From assembly GCF_016031615.1 (NCBI RefSeq), contig NZ_JACYXC010000001.1, forward strand, positions 6,076,001 through 6,140,000: DNA of 64,000 bases, written 5' to 3'. Below the pieces are notes generated by a model. That model saw only the letters and a list, made by a program, of their open reading frames with translations. It searched no databases and was not told the DNA's origin. Source of the stretch: Streptomyces pactum (GTDB taxonomy: Bacteria; Actinomycetota; Actinomycetes; Streptomycetales; Streptomycetaceae). Shown one piece after another: positions 1-9,240 of the stretch (the stretch's first letter is position 1; every line of letters begins with the position of its first letter). The position numbers and the translations under genes were made by a program.

Positions 1-2
1 GC

Positions 3-626
3 ATCGAGGAGTACAGCTGGGAGCGGATCGAGACCTCCGAGTCCAACTCCCGCTTCATCGGGGCGGACGAGGTCAAGCACTCCTTCGTCCGCAAGGGCCA
101 GGAGACCCGCACCGCGCAGATCACCTACGACGGCTCCCGCTGGGAGGTGATCTCGGGTCTGAAGGACCTGACGGTGATGAACTCCACCAACTCGGAGTTC
201 TGGGGCTACGTCAAGGACAAGTACACCACCCTGCAGGAGGCGTACGACCGCATCCTCGCCACCGAGGTCTCCTCGCAGTGGCGGTACGGCTGGTCCTCGG
301 ACGAGGACCGCATGCCCAACTGGGACCGGTCCTACGCGCAGGCGAAGAAGCACATGCTCGCGGCCTTCGCGGAGACCTACTCCCTCTCCCTCCAGCAGAC
401 GCTCTACCAGATGGGCGTACGCGTCATCAACAGCCGCAGTGAGATCGACGAGATCCGCTTCTCGCTGCCGAACAAGCACCACTTCCTGGTGGACCTCGAA
501 CCGTTCGGGCTGAAGAACGACCACGAGGTGTACTACGCGGCCGACCGTCCCTACGGCCTCATCGAGGCCACCATCCTGCGGGACGGAGCCGAGCAGCGGA
601 TCCCGGTCGACATGACCAACCTGTAG
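3..626 (+). CDS. pucL: Urate oxidase (uricase), C-terminal part, 5' end outside window
   Basis: Cofactor-independent uricase, which oxidises urate to 5-hydroxyisourate. The reading frame is open from base 3, so the start codon lies upstream of the window; about 207 residues are visible. Family features seen are the stretch VMNSTNSEFWGY, the tract RILATEVSSQWRY (substrate-pocket region) and the segment FSLPNKHHFLVDLEPFG near the C-terminus, typical of bacterial and eukaryotic uricases. The frame ends at TAG with no C-terminal extension. It is followed on the same strand by an 8-oxoguanine-deaminase-type gene and a purine permease, so it sits in a purine catabolism block. Identification is firm; regulation cannot be judged because the promoter is outside. 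Confidence 0.95.
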   Translation: MEEYSWERIETSESNSRFIGADEVKHSFVRKGQETRTAQITYDGSRWEVISGLKDLTVMNSTNSEFWGYVKDKYTTLQEAYDRILATEVSSQWRYGWSSDEDRMPNWDRSYAQAKKHMLAAFAETYSLSLQQTLYQMGVRVINSRSEIDEIRFSLPNKHHFLVDLEPFGLKNDHEVYYAADRPYGLIEATILRDGAEQRIPVDMTNL

Positions 627-777
627 GGTCCGCGCCCACCCCCGACGCACGCGCCGGCGTCTGTTCCCAGGGGGAAGAGCGGGGGCATCTGCGCACACCG
701 AGCACCACCGCGGTCCCGGTCGTCACCCCGCTCGACCCCCCGGGCCCGCGTCTCCACAGGGAAGAACGAGGAACCCC

Positions 778-2154
778 ATGGCAGCTTCGCGCATCGTCAT
801 CGAGAACTGCGCCATCGCCACCGTGGACGCCGACGACACCGAGTACGCCTCGGGTCACGTCGTGGTGGCCGGCAACCGGATCGAAGCGGTGGGCGCCGGC
901 GCGGCGCCGCGGGACCTGGACGGCGTCGTCCGCCGGATCGACGGCACCGGCCACCTGGCCACCCCCGGCCTGGTCAACACCCACCACCACTTCTACCAGT
1001 GGATAACCCGGGGGCTGGCCCAGGACCACAGCCTCTTCGACTGGCTGGTCGCGCTCTACCCGACGTGGGCCAGGATCGACGAGGAGATGGTGCACGCGGC
1101 GGCCCAGGGGTCGCTGGCGATGATGGCACGCGGCGGGGTCACCACCGCCATGGACCACCACTACGTCCACCCGCGGGGGGCGGGCGACCTGTCCGGCACC
1201 ATCGTGGCGGCGGCCGCCGCCATGGGGATCCGCTTCACCCTGGCCCGCGGCTCGATGGACCGCGGCACCTCCGCCGGCGGCCTGCCGCCGGACTTCGCCG
1301 TGGAAACCCTGGACGGCGCGCTCGCCGCCACCGAGGAGACCATCGACCGGCACCACGACGCGTCCCCGGACGCGATGACGCGGATCGCGGTCGCGCCCTG
1401 CTCCCCGTTCTCCGTCTCCACCGAACTCCTGCGCCAGGCAGCCGGACTCGCCCGCCGCAAGGGCGTACGGCTGCACACCCACGGCTCGGAGACGGTGGAG
1501 GAGGAGAAGTTCTGCCGCGAACTGTTCGGCATGGGCCCCACCGAGTACTTCGAGTCCACCGGCTGGCTCGGTGAGGACGTGTGGATGGCGCACTGCGTCC
1601 ACATGAACGACTCCGACATCGCGGCCTTCGCCCGGACCGGCACCGGCGTCGCCCACTGCCCCTCCTCCAACGCGCGGCTCGCCGCCGGCATCGCCCGGGT
1701 CCCGGACATGCTGGCCGCCGGCGTCCCGGTGGGGCTGGGGGTGGACGGCACCGCGTCCAACGAGTCCGGCGAACTCCACACCGAACTCCGCAACGCCCTG
1801 CTCATCAACCGCCTCGGCGGTCACCGGGAGAAGGCCCTGAACGCCCGGCAGGCGCTGCGGCTGGGCACCCACGGCGGCGCCCGGGTCCTGGGACGGGCCG
1901 ACCACATCGGCTCCCTGGAGCCCGGGAAACTCGCCGACCTGGTGCTCTGGAGGATCGACGGCATCGGCCACGCGTCGATCGCCGACCCGGTCGCGGCCCT
2001 GGTCCTCGGGCCCCCCGCACCGGTGACCCTCTCCCTCGTCGACGGCCGCCCGGTCGTCGAGGACGGCCGGCTCACCACGGCCGACGAGGACGCCATCGCC
2101 CGCACCACACGGGACCAGGCACGACGACTGGCCCGGATCGCCGCCGCGGGCTGA
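778..2154 (+). CDS. 8-oxoguanine deaminase-type amidohydrolase
   Basis: A 458-residue metal-dependent amidohydrolase of the AtzA/TrzN/guanine-deaminase group. Metal ligands are visible: NTHHHFYQ at 67-74, HTHGSE at 233-238, AHCVHM at 271-276 and the distal Asp in GVDGTASNES at 321-330. Within this group the overall sequence fits enzymes annotated as 8-oxoguanine deaminase (releasing ammonia to give urate); guanine deaminase activity is the main alternative. Urate as product fits the uricase gene immediately upstream and the permease downstream. A purine-rich stretch (ggaagaacgagg) precedes the ATG. The 151-bp gap from uricase leaves room for its own promoter. The family assignment is firm, the exact substrate inferred. 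Confidence 0.85.
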   Translation: MAASRIVIENCAIATVDADDTEYASGHVVVAGNRIEAVGAGAAPRDLDGVVRRIDGTGHLATPGLVNTHHHFYQWITRGLAQDHSLFDWLVALYPTWARIDEEMVHAAAQGSLAMMARGGVTTAMDHHYVHPRGAGDLSGTIVAAAAAMGIRFTLARGSMDRGTSAGGLPPDFAVETLDGALAATEETIDRHHDASPDAMTRIAVAPCSPFSVSTELLRQAAGLARRKGVRLHTHGSETVEEEKFCRELFGMGPTEYFESTGWLGEDVWMAHCVHMNDSDIAAFARTGTGVAHCPSSNARLAAGIARVPDMLAAGVPVGLGVDGTASNESGELHTELRNALLINRLGGHREKALNARQALRLGTHGGARVLGRADHIGSLEPGKLADLVLWRIDGIGHASIADPVAALVLGPPAPVTLSLVDGRPVVEDGRLTTADEDAIARTTRDQARRLARIAAAG

Positions 2155-2224
2155 GCCCGCCGCCACGGCACACGGTCCACAACAGCACACCAGATCTCGG
2201 TCGGGAGGGACGGCTCCCGGCCGG

Positions 2225-2296
2225 GCTCGTGGACCCCTTCGTCCACGAGCGCCGTGTCCGGGGGCGGGGGTCCGTACCTCACGTCCCCGGACACGG
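2225..2296 (+). terminator. Two consecutive strong hairpins after the deaminase gene
   Basis: Hairpin 1 has a perfect 10-bp stem (GCTCGTGGAC at 2225-2234, GTCCACGAGC at 2241-2250, 6-nt loop). Hairpin 2 has a perfect 12-bp stem (CCGTGTCCGGGG at 2252-2263, CCCCGGACACGG at 2285-2296). Neither has a T-run, as is usual in Streptomyces. They probably end the uricase/deaminase transcript and lie in the 316-bp gap before the permease; the rest of that gap holds no gene that I can see. Confidence 0.7.
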
Positions 2297-2470
2297 ACGC
2301 ACCTCGCGGAGGGAGCCCCACCGGGCTCCCTTCTTCCGTACGCGCACCCGTACGCGTATCCGCACCCGCACCCGTAGGCACCTTGTCGCACCGCGTCACC
2401 AGCACACCCCCCACAGCACCTCCCTGAAACCCGCGCCCGCAGCGGCGCGTCAACCGACAGGAGGATCGGC

Positions 2471-3823
2471 GTGCATCCGGTCGATCAGACTCTCCCTCCC
2501 CTCAAGATGTTCACCAGCGGGCTGCAGCACGTGGCCGCCATGTACGCGGGCGTCGTCGCACCGCCCATGATCATCGGCCCGGCGGTCGGCCTCTCGGCCA
2601 CCGAGACCGCCTTCCTCATGGGGGCCAGCCTCTTCACCGCCGGCATCGCCACCCTGCTCCAGACGATCGGGTTCTGGCGGATCGGCGCCCGGCTGCCCTT
2701 CGTCAACGGCGTCTCCTTCGCGGGCGTCACGCCGATGATCGCCATCGGCAACGGCGCCGGCCCCGACGACGCGTTGCCGGTGATCTTCGGCGCCACCATC
2801 GTCGCCGGCGTCCTCGGGTTCGTGCTCGCCCCCTACTTCTCCAAACTGGTGCGGTTCTTCCCGCCCCTGGTCACCGGCACCGTGATCACCCTGATCGGGA
2901 TCTCGCTGCTGCCGGTCGCCTTCAACTGGGCCCGCGGCGGCAACGCCGCGGCCGACGACTACGGCGACGGCACGTACCTGGCACTGGCCGCCATCACCCT
3001 GGTGCTCGTCCTGGTCCTCCGGCGGGTGCTGCGCGGCTTCCTCCAGCAGATCTCCATCCTGCTCGGCCTGATCGGCGGCACCCTCGTCGCCATCCCGTTC
3101 GGCGTCACCAACACCGACGCCATCCGGGACGCGGACATCGTCGGCTTCCCCACGCCCTTCCACTTCGGCGCCCCGCAGTTCGACGCCGCCGCGATCATCT
3201 CGATGTGTGTGGTGATGCTGGTCTGTATGACCGAGTCCACCGCGGACATGCTGGCCCTGGGCCGGATCGTGGACCGGCCGGCCGACGAGCGGACCCTGGA
3301 GGGCGGGCTGCGCGCCGACACCCTGGGCACCGCGGTCAGCCCGCTGTTCAACGGCTTCGCGTGCAGCGCCTTCGCGCAGAACATCGGCCTGGTGGCGATG
3401 ACCAGGGTGCGCAGCCGGTTCGTGGTGGCGACCGGCGGCGTGATCCTGGTCGTGCTGGGCCTGTGCCCGATGGCCGCCTCGCTGATCTCGCTGGTCCCGC
3501 TGCCGGTGCTCGGCGGCGCCGGCATCGTGCTGTTCGGCTCGGTGGCCGTCAGCGGGGTGCAGACGCTCGGCGAGGCCGCGCTGGAGAAGGGCGAGAACGC
3601 CCTGATCGTGGCGGTGGCGCTGGGCGTCGGACTGATACCGATCGCCGCCCCGGACTTCTACCACGCCTTCCCCGAGGACCTGCTGGTGGTGCTGGACTCC
3701 GGCATCAGCACCGGGTGCCTGGTGGCGGTGGCGCTCAACCTCGCCTTCAACCACCTCGGAGCACGCGCGGCGGACGAGCGGACGGCGGAGGTCGTCCCGC
3801 ACCCGGTCCCCGCTCCGCACTGA
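2471..3823 (+). CDS. NCS2-family purine (urate/xanthine) permease
   Basis: Integral membrane nucleobase:cation symporter-2 protein of 450 residues with about 12-14 hydrophobic segments. Two family signatures are visible: the TM1 sequence QHVAAMY (19-25), and the NAT signature QNIGLVAMTR from residue 303. Members import xanthine, urate or uracil with protons. The position beside uricase and 8-oxoguanine deaminase makes a urate/xanthine substrate likely (PucJ/PbuX type), which is an inference. The chosen GTG start follows AGGAGGATCGGC, a good ribosome binding site. Transcription probably ends at the hairpin near 4000. Confidence 0.9.
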   Translation: MHPVDQTLPPLKMFTSGLQHVAAMYAGVVAPPMIIGPAVGLSATETAFLMGASLFTAGIATLLQTIGFWRIGARLPFVNGVSFAGVTPMIAIGNGAGPDDALPVIFGATIVAGVLGFVLAPYFSKLVRFFPPLVTGTVITLIGISLLPVAFNWARGGNAAADDYGDGTYLALAAITLVLVLVLRRVLRGFLQQISILLGLIGGTLVAIPFGVTNTDAIRDADIVGFPTPFHFGAPQFDAAAIISMCVVMLVCMTESTADMLALGRIVDRPADERTLEGGLRADTLGTAVSPLFNGFACSAFAQNIGLVAMTRVRSRFVVATGGVILVVLGLCPMAASLISLVPLPVLGGAGIVLFGSVAVSGVQTLGEAALEKGENALIVAVALGVGLIPIAAPDFYHAFPEDLLVVLDSGISTGCLVAVALNLAFNHLGARAADERTAEVVPHPVPAPH

Positions 3824-4422
3824 CCCCGGCGGCCCCGTCCGCCCGACCGACCGGAAGCACACCGGCCCCCGCGCCGGCGCCGGCGGGCTCCGTCCGGCCC
3901 TGCCGTCCCCGCCCGGGACCACCCCGGACCACGCGGCTCCGCGCCGGAGCCGCCCGCCCCACACCGCATGACACACCCCACCACGCAGCACAGCCGCCAG
4001 GCCCCCGCGGGGCCCGGCGGCTGTGCTGTGCGGTGGGCCGGGTGGCCCAGGGGGCCAGTGGCCTCGGGGTCGGGCTGGGAGATCAGGGGTGGCCGGGTGG
4101 CCGGGCCCGGCCGGGGTGCTCCGGCGAGAAGGGACCGGACGGCCGGCGCGTCCGGGAGACGGACCGGTCCGCGGCCGGGCGCGGTGCGGTACGGCCGGGA
4201 GCGCGGGCACGGGTGCGGTACGGGTCCGGGTGCGGACGCCGTACGGGCGCGCGGAGGGCCGGGGAGGCAGCGGAGCGGCGCGGGTACGACCGGGCGGGCG
4301 GGGGAGCGGCGCGGGCCCCCCGGGCGCCGGGGGCCGCCACCGGTGTATCGGTGGAGGTCACCCGCGGTGCCGGGGGCCCGCGCCCGTCGGGGGCCGCCCG
4401 CGGTGGGCCGGCCCGGACGGTG
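3824..4422. other. 599-bp intergenic region between convergent genes
   Basis: No convincing gene. The only clear structure is the hairpin at 3987-4027; the rest is G-rich low-complexity sequence with repeated CGGGTGCGG-like blocks. The region separates the 3' ends of the permease and malate synthase genes. Confidence 0.6.
3987..4027. terminator. Strong bidirectional hairpin between permease and aceB
   Basis: A perfect 12-bp outer stem (AGCACAGCCGCC at 3987-3998, GGCGGCTGTGCT at 4016-4027) encloses an inner GGCCCC/GGGGCC stem. It lies between two convergent genes, so it can end transcription from either side. Confidence 0.75.
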
Positions 4423-6048
4423 TCAGTCCAGCAGCTCGTACGCCGGGAGGGTGAGGAAGTCAGCGTAGTCCTCGTCCAGGGCGACCTGCAGCAGCAGGTC
4501 GTGCGCCTGCTGCCAGCGCCCGGCGGCGAACGCCTCGGCACCCGTCTCCTCGCGCACGGCGGCCAGTTCCTCGGCGGCCACCCGGCGCACCAGCTCGGCG
4601 GTGACCGGCACCGTCCGGCCCTCGTGCGTGACCTCGACACCGGCGTTGATCCACTGCCAGATCTGGGAACGGGAGATCTCCGCGGTGGCGGCGTCCTCCA
4701 TGAGGTTGAAGATGGCCACCGCGCCCAGGCCGCGCAGCCACGCCTCGATGTACCGGATGCCGACCTGGACCGCGTTGCGCAGGCCCTCGAAGGTGGGCTC
4801 GGCGTGCAGCGAGGCGATGTCGGTCAGCTCCGCCGCGGTGACGTGGACGTCCTCGCGCAGCCGGTCCTTCTGGTTCGGCCGGTCCCCCAGGACGGCGTCG
4901 AAGGCGGCCCGCGCGATCGGCACCAGGTCCGGGTGGGCCACCCAGGAGCCGTCGAAACCGTCGCCGGCCTCCCGTTCCTTGTCGGCACGGACCTTGGCGA
5001 AGGCGGCCCGGTTGACCTCCGCGTCCCGGCGCGAGGGGATGAACGCGGCCATGCCGCCGATGGCGTGGGCGCCGCGCTTGTGGCAGGTGCGCACCAGGAG
5101 TTCGGTGTAGGCGCGCATGAAGGGGGCGGTCATGGTCACCGCGTTGCGGTCCGGCAGCACGAACTTCCGGCCGCAGTCACGGAAGTTCTTCACGATGGAG
5201 AACAGGTAGTCCCACCGTCCGGCGTTGAGCCCGGAGGCGTGGTCCCGCAGCTCGTAGAGGATCTCCTCCATCTCGTAGGCCGCGGTGATGGTCTCGATCA
5301 GCACGGTGGCACGGACCGTGCCCTGCGGGATGCCCAGCCGGTCCTGGGCGAAGACGAAGATGTCGTTCCACAGCCGGGCTTCCAGGTGGGACTCGGTCTT
5401 GGGCAGGTAGAAGTACGGTCCCTTGCCCATCTCGACCAGGCGGCGGGCGTTGTGGAAGAAGTAGAGTCCGAAGTCCACCAGCGCGCCGGGCACCGGGCGC
5501 CCGTCGGCCCGCAGGTGCCGCTCGTCCAGGTGCCAGCCGCGCGGACGCATCACCACGGTGGCCAGTTCCCCGGCCGGGCGCAGCGCGTAGGTCTTCCCCT
5601 GGGGGCTGGTGAAGTCGATCCGGCGCTCGTAGGCGTCGATCAGGTTGAGCTGGCCGAGCACGACGTTGCGCCAGGTGGGGGCGGAGGCGTCCTCGAAGTC
5701 CGCGAGCCAGACCCGGGCCCCGGAGTTGAGCGCGTTGATGGTCATCTTGCGGTCGGTGGGCCCGGTGATCTCCACCCGGCGGTCCTCCAGCGCGGCGGGG
5801 GCCGGGGCCACCCGCCAGCTGTCGTCCTCGCGGATGTGCGCGGTCTCCGGCAGGAAGTCGAGGGTGCTGGTCCGGGCGATCTCCGCGCGGCGCTCGGCGC
5901 GACGGGCCAGCAGCTCGTCGCGGCGCGGGGTGAAGCGCCGGTGCAGCTCGGCCAGGAAGGCCAGGGCCTCCTCGGTCAGCACCTCTTCCTGACGATCCAG
6001 CGGCTCGGCGTCGACGATGGCCAGTGGGGACGGAGTCGGTGCGGACAT
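4423..6048 (-). CDS. aceB: Malate synthase A
   Basis: Malate synthase of the short A type, 541 residues, condensing glyoxylate with acetyl-CoA. Characteristic stretches include [34 protein letters not shown], the catalytic-region sequence [33 protein letters not shown] and [10 protein letters not shown]. The start used here is the ATG at 6048, because it follows GGAGTGACAGCC and gives the usual family length; an upstream in-frame start would add 40 atypical residues. Isocitrate lyase is absent nearby while allantoinase and allantoicase are, so the enzyme probably disposes of glyoxylate from ureide breakdown. Its promoter overlaps putative AllR elements (6151-6192). Confidence 0.95.
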   Translation of the reverse strand: MSAPTPSPLAIVDAEPLDRQEEVLTEEALAFLAELHRRFTPRRDELLARRAERRAEIARTSTLDFLPETAHIREDDSWRVAPAPAALEDRRVEITGPTDRKMTINALNSGARVWLADFEDASAPTWRNVVLGQLNLIDAYERRIDFTSPQGKTYALRPAGELATVVMRPRGWHLDERHLRADGRPVPGALVDFGLYFFHNARRLVEMGKGPYFYLPKTESHLEARLWNDIFVFAQDRLGIPQGTVRATVLIETITAAYEMEEILYELRDHASGLNAGRWDYLFSIVKNFRDCGRKFVLPDRNAVTMTAPFMRAYTELLVRTCHKRGAHAIGGMAAFIPSRRDAEVNRAAFAKVRADKEREAGDGFDGSWVAHPDLVPIARAAFDAVLGDRPNQKDRLREDVHVTAAELTDIASLHAEPTFEGLRNAVQVGIRYIEAWLRGLGAVAIFNLMEDAATAEISRSQIWQWINAGVEVTHEGRTVPVTAELVRRVAAEELAAVREETGAEAFAAGRWQQAHDLLLQVALDEDYADFLTLPAYELLD

Positions 6049-6150
6049 GGCTGTCACTCCTTCTGGGACGGCACGGGGTGCCGCGGCTCGGCGGGCACGG
6101 TCGACGGCGCCGTCCGATGTTCGATGGTGCTCAGGGCGCTGCTGACCAGT

Positions 6151-6192
6151 GGAGAATAATTTCCGCATGGTAGAAGTTCAATGGTTTGTTGA
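6151..6192 (-). promoter_or_regulatory. aceB promoter overlapped by two palindromic operator-like elements
   Basis: Read on the minus strand: -35 TTGAAC (6181-6176), 17-bp spacer, -10 TATTCT (6158-6153). The -35 is overlapped by TCAACAAACCATTGA (6192-6178, imperfect inverted repeat TCAAC/ATTGA). The -10 is overlapped by GGAAATTATTCTCC (6164-6151), which resembles the IclR/AllR-type palindrome GGAAATnATTTCC. The same two kinds of element occur before allB. Repression by the AllR-like protein is inferred. Confidence 0.6.
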
Positions 6193-6313
6193 TGTCGAGA
6201 TACATTCGGTCCGCCGGACGCGGTGAGCGGCGGCGCACAGTGCCGCGGAGCCCCGGGGGGATCGCGGCCGGCGCCCGCACCGGGACCGGCCGGCCGCCGC
6301 CCCGGCCGGTCCC

Positions 6314-6964
6314 TCACTCCAGCAGTCGCAGGTCGGGCGGGGTGTCGACGTCGTCCGGCGCCGCCACGTCCGAGCACTCCACCGGCGTCAGCCGCTCGCG
6401 GTGGGCGCGGAGGAAGTCCCGGGCGCCGCGGTCCCCGGTCGCGCTCGCCATCACCTCGGGCCACAGCGCCCGCCCGATGAGCACCGGGTGGCCCCGCTCG
6501 CCGTGGTACGCGGCGGCGGCCAGCGCGGTCCCGTCCCGGTGGGCGGCGACCAGCCTGGCCACCGCCTCCGCCCCGACCCGCGGCTGGTCCACCAGCATCA
6601 CCAGCGCCGCCGCCGCGTCCGCCGCCCCCGTCGCGGCCAGCGCGGTCAGTCCGGCGCGCAGCGAGGAGCCCATTCCGGTGTCCCACTCCGGGTTCTCCGT
6701 CACCCGGCATCCGGACAGATCGGCCCGGTGCCGTACCTCTTCGGCCGCCGCGCCCAGCACCACCTGCACCGGGTCGCACCCGCCGGCGCGCAGCGCGGCC
6801 ACCGCCCGTTCCACCAGGGGCCGTCCCCGGTGGGTGAGCAACGCCTTCGGCCGCCCGCCCAGCCGCCGGCCACCGCCGGCCGCCAGCAGCAGGCCGGCCA
6901 CCGGACCGGAAAGTGACGCCAAACTGTCAGATGTGTGCGGACTCATGCCGATTGCATACCGCAT
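6314..6964 (-). CDS. MobA-like nucleotidyltransferase family protein
   Basis: A 216-residue GT-A-fold nucleotidyltransferase of the MobA/MocA type. The N-terminal nucleotide-binding signature LLLAAGGGRRLGGRPKALL and the metal-binding VMLVDQPRV are clear, as are the segments HPVLIGR and GDRGARDFL. Relatives transfer CMP or GMP to molybdopterin, and in purine clusters they often mature the molybdenum cofactor of xanthine dehydrogenase. That role fits this neighbourhood, but no xanthine dehydrogenase genes are in the window. The ATG at 6964 is preceded by AGGA with a 6-nt gap; a second ATG at 6946 is possible. Confidence 0.8.
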   Translation of the reverse strand: MRYAIGMSPHTSDSLASLSGPVAGLLLAAGGGRRLGGRPKALLTHRGRPLVERAVAALRAGGCDPVQVVLGAAAEEVRHRADLSGCRVTENPEWDTGMGSSLRAGLTALAATGAADAAAALVMLVDQPRVGAEAVARLVAAHRDGTALAAAAYHGERGHPVLIGRALWPEVMASATGDRGARDFLRAHRERLTPVECSDVAAPDDVDTPPDLRLLE

Positions 6965-7158
6965 CCGGTGTCCTGAAGCCGCTGCCCCAACCGCAGGTAA
7001 AAGATGAACCGTCAATTTCGCCCTCTGTGTGGCGGAGGGCGCGGAGAGTGGCGTTAACTGATCGGCAGCCTCTCGCCGCACTGGGAGCGTCGGCGGTGTG
7101 AGGTCCTGCGGAACGGGCGAGAACTCGTGCGAGGGTGCGCGAGGGGGAGAGGCGAGCG

Positions 7159-7536
7159 TTGTCCGACGATCGTGCGGAGACCGGGCGGTCGCCCGGGGCC
7201 CCGGCCAGGGAGGGCGCCGCGGTCGCGGCACGGGTGCGCGTGATCGGCGCCGACGAGGATCCCAGAACCATCGAACTGCGCCGGGCCGTCGCCCGGCTGT
7301 ACCGGGAACTCGCCGCCCACCCCGCGGACCTGCCGGATCGCGCGGTGGCCGAGGAGGAACTCACCGCGCTGGGCGTGATGGCCGCGGCGGGCGCGCCGGA
7401 GCCCGCCGCGCTCCGCCATTCCCTGCTGCTGCTCGTCGGCGCGATCGGCTCGGTGAGCGCGCTGGCCCTCGCGCTGGACCTGCTGCGCCGGGCCATCGAC
7501 CTGTTCGGCGACCCGCCGCCGCGCGGCCGGGGCTGA
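7159..7536 (+). CDS. DUF5955-type small protein
   Basis: A small protein of about 125 residues that I believe belongs to the actinobacterial DUF5955 family. No catalytic motif is visible. The centre (IELRRAVARLYRELAAHPADLPDRAVAEEEL) is amphipathic helix, followed by a hydrophobic stretch HSLLLLVGAIGSVSALALALDLLRRAI that could be a membrane-associated helix. The TTG at 7159 follows GGGGGAGAGG at a sensible distance; a GTG at 7135 would add 8 residues. It lies between the MobA-like gene and a DinB-like gene and transcribes away from both. Function unknown. Confidence 0.6.
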   Translation: MSDDRAETGRSPGAPAREGAAVAARVRVIGADEDPRTIELRRAVARLYRELAAHPADLPDRAVAEEELTALGVMAAAGAPEPAALRHSLLLLVGAIGSVSALALALDLLRRAIDLFGDPPPRGRG

Positions 7537-7829
7537 CCCGGGACCGTACCGGGCGCGCGACGGCGCACGGCGGGGCGTCTCCGGCGGCCGGGTCCTCCGC
7601 GGCCGGGTCCCGGTCGGGTTCTCCGTGGTCGGGCCCCGCGGCCGGGCGCCCCGCCGGGTCCTGCGCGGTGGGACCCTCCACGGCCGCCCGGGGACGGGCG
7701 CGGTCACGTCTGTCGGCGGCGGCCGGCCCTGTTGCCCGGCCCCGGTGGGGCGAGGGGCGTACGCCCGGGGGGTCACGGCCCCGACGGGGCGTGCGTCGCC
7801 GCGGGCGGCCCGCCGGCGGGGGGACGCGG

Positions 7830-8354
7830 CTACGACCGGGACGCGGCCCGCACCAGTCGGAGCTGCCCGATCTCCGCCGCGTTCTTCATGAGTTCGGCGT
7901 TCACCCAGCCGATCATGTCGGCGACGGTGTACCGGGGGTCGCGCGGCCAGGGGAACGGCGCGGTGGCGTCCAGGCCGGCGTCGGTGAGCCGGTCCACCGC
8001 CGCCGACCACTGCGCGCGCAGGGCGCGCAGCCGGTCCACGGCCCGGTCCGGGCCGGACCAGTCGATCTCCTCGCGCTCGCGCGGTGTCCGGCCCCGCGCG
8101 TGATCGAGCGCCACGCTCCACCACCAGTCGATGTGCCAGCTCAGCCAGGCGATGGTGGGCACCGGCACCGGGTCCGGCTCGGTCTCCGCGAAGTCCGGCA
8201 CCCACCGTCCGCCGGCGTCCGGCCGCACCGTCCAGCACAGCGGCGCGGGCTCCCACAGGAAGTCCTCCGGCTCCAGCCGCTCCAGGTGGTGGTCGAGCAG
8301 TGCCCAGGTCAGGTCGAACTGGCGGCGCAGCAGGTCGTGGCGGGATGAGGTCAC
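7830..8354 (-). CDS. DinB-family protein
   Basis: A four-helix DinB/DUF664-like protein of about 174 residues. Visible features are the opening helix RHDLLRRQFDLTWALLDHHLERL, the tract WLSWHIDWWW with the metal-ligand-type His, and the closing TVADMIGWVNAELMKNAAEIGQLRL. Members often bind a metal through three His and include thiol-dependent transferases such as those using mycothiol; nothing here points to a specific reaction. The GTG at 8354 was chosen because it begins the conserved region and follows CAGGGTCGCCGG; an ATG at 8372 is also in frame. It lies between DUF5955 and the IclR regulator, without obvious connection to purine use. Confidence 0.75.
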   Translation of the reverse strand: MTSSRHDLLRRQFDLTWALLDHHLERLEPEDFLWEPAPLCWTVRPDAGGRWVPDFAETEPDPVPVPTIAWLSWHIDWWWSVALDHARGRTPREREEIDWSGPDRAVDRLRALRAQWSAAVDRLTDAGLDATAPFPWPRDPRYTVADMIGWVNAELMKNAAEIGQLRLVRAASRS

Positions 8355-8454
8355 CCGGCGACCCTGGCACATGCCCGTCCGGCCGGGAAGCGGTTTTCCG
8401 GTGGGGCCGCGCGCGGCCCAGGGGTGTTCCGGTCCCCGGCCCCGGGCCCGCCGG

Positions 8455-9240
8455 TCAGCCGGAGTTGGTGTCCGCCAGGGCGACCGATAGCTGGGCCGCC
8501 ACCTCCTTGAGGACCGGGACGATCTCCTCGGTGGCCTCCTCGGTCACCCGGCCCGCCGGGCCGGAGATGGAGATCGCCGCCGAGGTGGGCGAGTCGGGGA
8601 CCGGCACCGCCAGGCAGCGCACGCCCATCTCCTGCTCGTTGTCGTCCACCGCGTACCCGGCCTCGCGCACCTGCTCCAGCGCGGCGAGGAACTCGTCCGG
8701 CGAGGTGATGGTCCGGGGGGTGGCGGCCGGCATGCCGGTCCGGCCCAGCAGCGCCCGGACCTCCTCGGCCGGGGTGTACGCCAGCAGGGCCTTGCCCACG
8801 CCGGTGGAGTGCGGCAGCACCCGGCGTCCCACCTCGGTGAACATCCGCATCGAGTGGCGGGAGGGCACCTGCGCCACGTACACCACCTCGTCGCCGTCGA
8901 GCAGCGCCATGTTGGCCGTCTCGCCGGTCGCCTCCACCAGTCGCGCCAGGTACGGCCGCGCCCAGGTGCCCAGCAGCCGGGACGCGCCCTCGCCGAGCCG
9001 GATCAGCCGGGGCCCGAGCGCGTACCGCCGGTTCGGCTGCTGGCGGACGTAACCGCAGGCGACCAGGGTGCGCATCAGGCGGTGGATGGTGGGCAGCGGC
9101 AGCCCGCTGCTGGTGGACAGCTCGCTCAGCCCGACCTCGCCCCCGGCGTCGGCCATCCGCTCCAGGAGGTCGAAGGCGCGCTCCAGCGACTGGACGCCAC
9201 CTGAGGTACTGGCGGACTTGGGCTCGGCGGACGGCGGCAC
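8455..9240 (-). CDS. allR: IclR-family regulator, AllR-like repressor of allantoin genes
   Basis: A 261-residue IclR protein: N-terminal winged helix (about 15-75, SLERAFDLLERMADAG...GLPLPTIHRLMRTLVACGYV) and C-terminal effector domain (about 90-255) with the conserved segment STGVGKALLAY and the end YAVDDNEQEMGVRCLAVPV. The GTG start follows AAAGGA with a 7-nt gap. It is divergent from allantoinase and allantoicase, the arrangement of AllR in Streptomyces coelicolor, where AllR represses allantoin genes and malate synthase. The orthology is inferred from position and family. The 378-bp divergent region contains the shared palindromic elements. Confidence 0.85.
   Translation of the reverse strand: MPPSAEPKSASTSGGVQSLERAFDLLERMADAGGEVGLSELSTSSGLPLPTIHRLMRTLVACGYVRQQPNRRYALGPRLIRLGEGASRLLGTWARPYLARLVEATGETANMALLDGDEVVYVAQVPSRHSMRMFTEVGRRVLPHSTGVGKALLAYTPAEEVRALLGRTGMPAATPRTITSPDEFLAALEQVREAGYAVDDNEQEMGVRCLAVPVPDSPTSAAISISGPAGRVTEEATEEIVPVLKEVAAQLSVALADTNSG

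Noticed and set aside
559..2391. Very long open frame on the minus strand opposite the deaminase gene
   Set aside because: Arg/Gly/Ala/Val-rich composition without domains; it is the antisense of a clear amidohydrolase. Long shadow frames are normal in this GC-rich DNA.
3205..6159. 984-codon plus-strand frame opposite malate synthase
   Set aside because: It is antisense to aceB and reads through the intergenic terminator; composition is not protein-like, and malate synthase is unmistakable on the other strand.
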